7,060 bases of DNA, from positions 1-7,060 of the forward strand of contig JAJYJD010000184.1 of assembly GCA_021789755.1 (NCBI GenBank). Direction: 5' to 3'. The stretch comes from Bacteroidota bacterium (GTDB lineage Bacteria > Bacteroidota > Ignavibacteria > Kryptoniales > JAKASW01). Made by a program: the position numbers and the translations under genes. Positions 6,680 through 7,060 of the stretch are shown here, in pieces (the first letter of the stretch is position 1; each line of letters opens with the position of its first letter). Under the pieces are notes generated by a model. The model had not been told where the DNA came from and made no database searches. It saw only the letters and a program-made list of their open reading frames with translations.

Positions 6680-7060
6680 TTAGCGGCTTGTGGTGGAATC
6701 CAATCCCGGTATCACGTTATGAACAGCTTCTTCGAAGAACTTGCCGCCGGCTGTCAGATCGCAGGTCTTCCACGATGTGAACATCTGCGGCTCCCAGTTC
6801 GGATCGAACACCCACCAGATCCAGCTGATATGCTTCTCTTTGAAATACGCCATAATTGTCTTGCCATACTCGAGATTCGCTTTCATCTCGGCCAACGTGA
6901 AACCGAGTTCTGTCGCCACAACCGGATATGTATCGGCGGCAAAACCGAAATCCTCTTCCCACTTCGGGACATACGGCGGCGTCCTCTTGTGAGGGTATGG
7001 ATGGACGACATATCCGATGCCCTGCGCGTTTATCGGAGCGTAGTGCAGCGGAGTAAGATC
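6680..7060 (-). CDS. GH5-family glycoside hydrolase (cellulase/mannanase/xyloglucanase superfamily), C-terminal part
   Basis: The last 126 codons of a gene that begins beyond the right edge; the frame is open to the edge and stops at TAA. The visible part carries the late GH5 barrel strands. VVHPYP at visible residues 18-23 has the conserved His-x-Tyr near the active site. YPVVATELGF at 45-54 holds the likely nucleophile E51 after strand beta-7. WIWWVFD at 80-86 provides the tryptophan of strand beta-8. The closing pattern, DPNWEPQMFTSWK and LTAGGKFF, is frequent at the C-terminus of bacterial GH5 enzymes, and no carbohydrate-binding module follows. The acid/base residue and any signal peptide are outside the window. 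GH5 members cleave beta-1,4-glucan, mannan or xyloglucan backbones; this fragment does not identify the subfamily. The neighbouring GH2, GH27 and ManA genes suggest a hemicellulose backbone rather than plain cellulose. Other clan GH-A families are a less likely alternative. Confidence 0.75.
   Translation of the reverse strand, partial: DLTPLHYAPINAQGIGYVVHPYPHKRTPPYVPKWEEDFGFAADTYPVVATELGFTLAEMKANLEYGKTIMAYFKEKHISWIWWVFDPNWEPQMFTSWKTCDLTAGGKFFEEAVHNVIPGLDSTTSR

Overview
The window is a compact, bacterial-type stretch of roughly even base composition. It carries six protein-coding genes, all on the minus strand, so transcription runs from high to low coordinates. In that order they are: the C-terminal part of a family GH5 glycoside hydrolase (6680-7060, cut by the right edge); a secreted GH2 beta-galactosidase-type enzyme (4405-6456); a YghZ/Gpr-type aldo-keto reductase (3299-4291); a type I mannose-6-phosphate isomerase (1643-2872); a secreted GH27 alpha-galactosidase (274-1524); and the N-terminus of a secreted protein that looks like a GH31 alpha-glycosidase (1-146, cut by the left edge). 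I see no RNA genes, CRISPR array, insertion sequence or phage genes.

The genes suggest a plant-polysaccharide (hemicellulose) degradation locus. An endo-acting GH5 would cut a beta-linked backbone. The GH2, GH27 and putative GH31 enzymes would remove beta-galactosyl, alpha-galactosyl and possibly alpha-xylosyl side groups. Inside the cell, mannose-6-phosphate isomerase would pass mannose into glycolysis, and the aldo-keto reductase would reduce a sugar-derived aldehyde. GH5 + GH2 + GH31 resembles a xyloglucan set, while GH5 + GH27 + ManA resembles a galactomannan set; the window does not decide between them. All three visible N-termini of the hydrolases carry signal peptides without a lipobox cysteine. 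No SusC/SusD pair, transporter or regulator is in view.

The genes are co-directional but not tightly packed (gaps of about 113-426 bases), and no convincing intrinsic terminator lies between them. They may be several short transcription units or one loosely spaced operon. The largest gap, 2873-3298, has no supported gene but holds an imperfect inverted repeat and a weak promoter candidate.

Shine-Dalgarno sequences are clear (AGGAGG before a GTG start, GGGAG before a TTG start). Typical Bacteroidota use them weakly, so I favour a Gram-negative relative of the Ignavibacteriota/Calditrichota type, or Acidobacteriota. This taxonomic guess is weak. I found no evidence of a radically new system; the most interesting aspect is the mixed gene content and its regulation.
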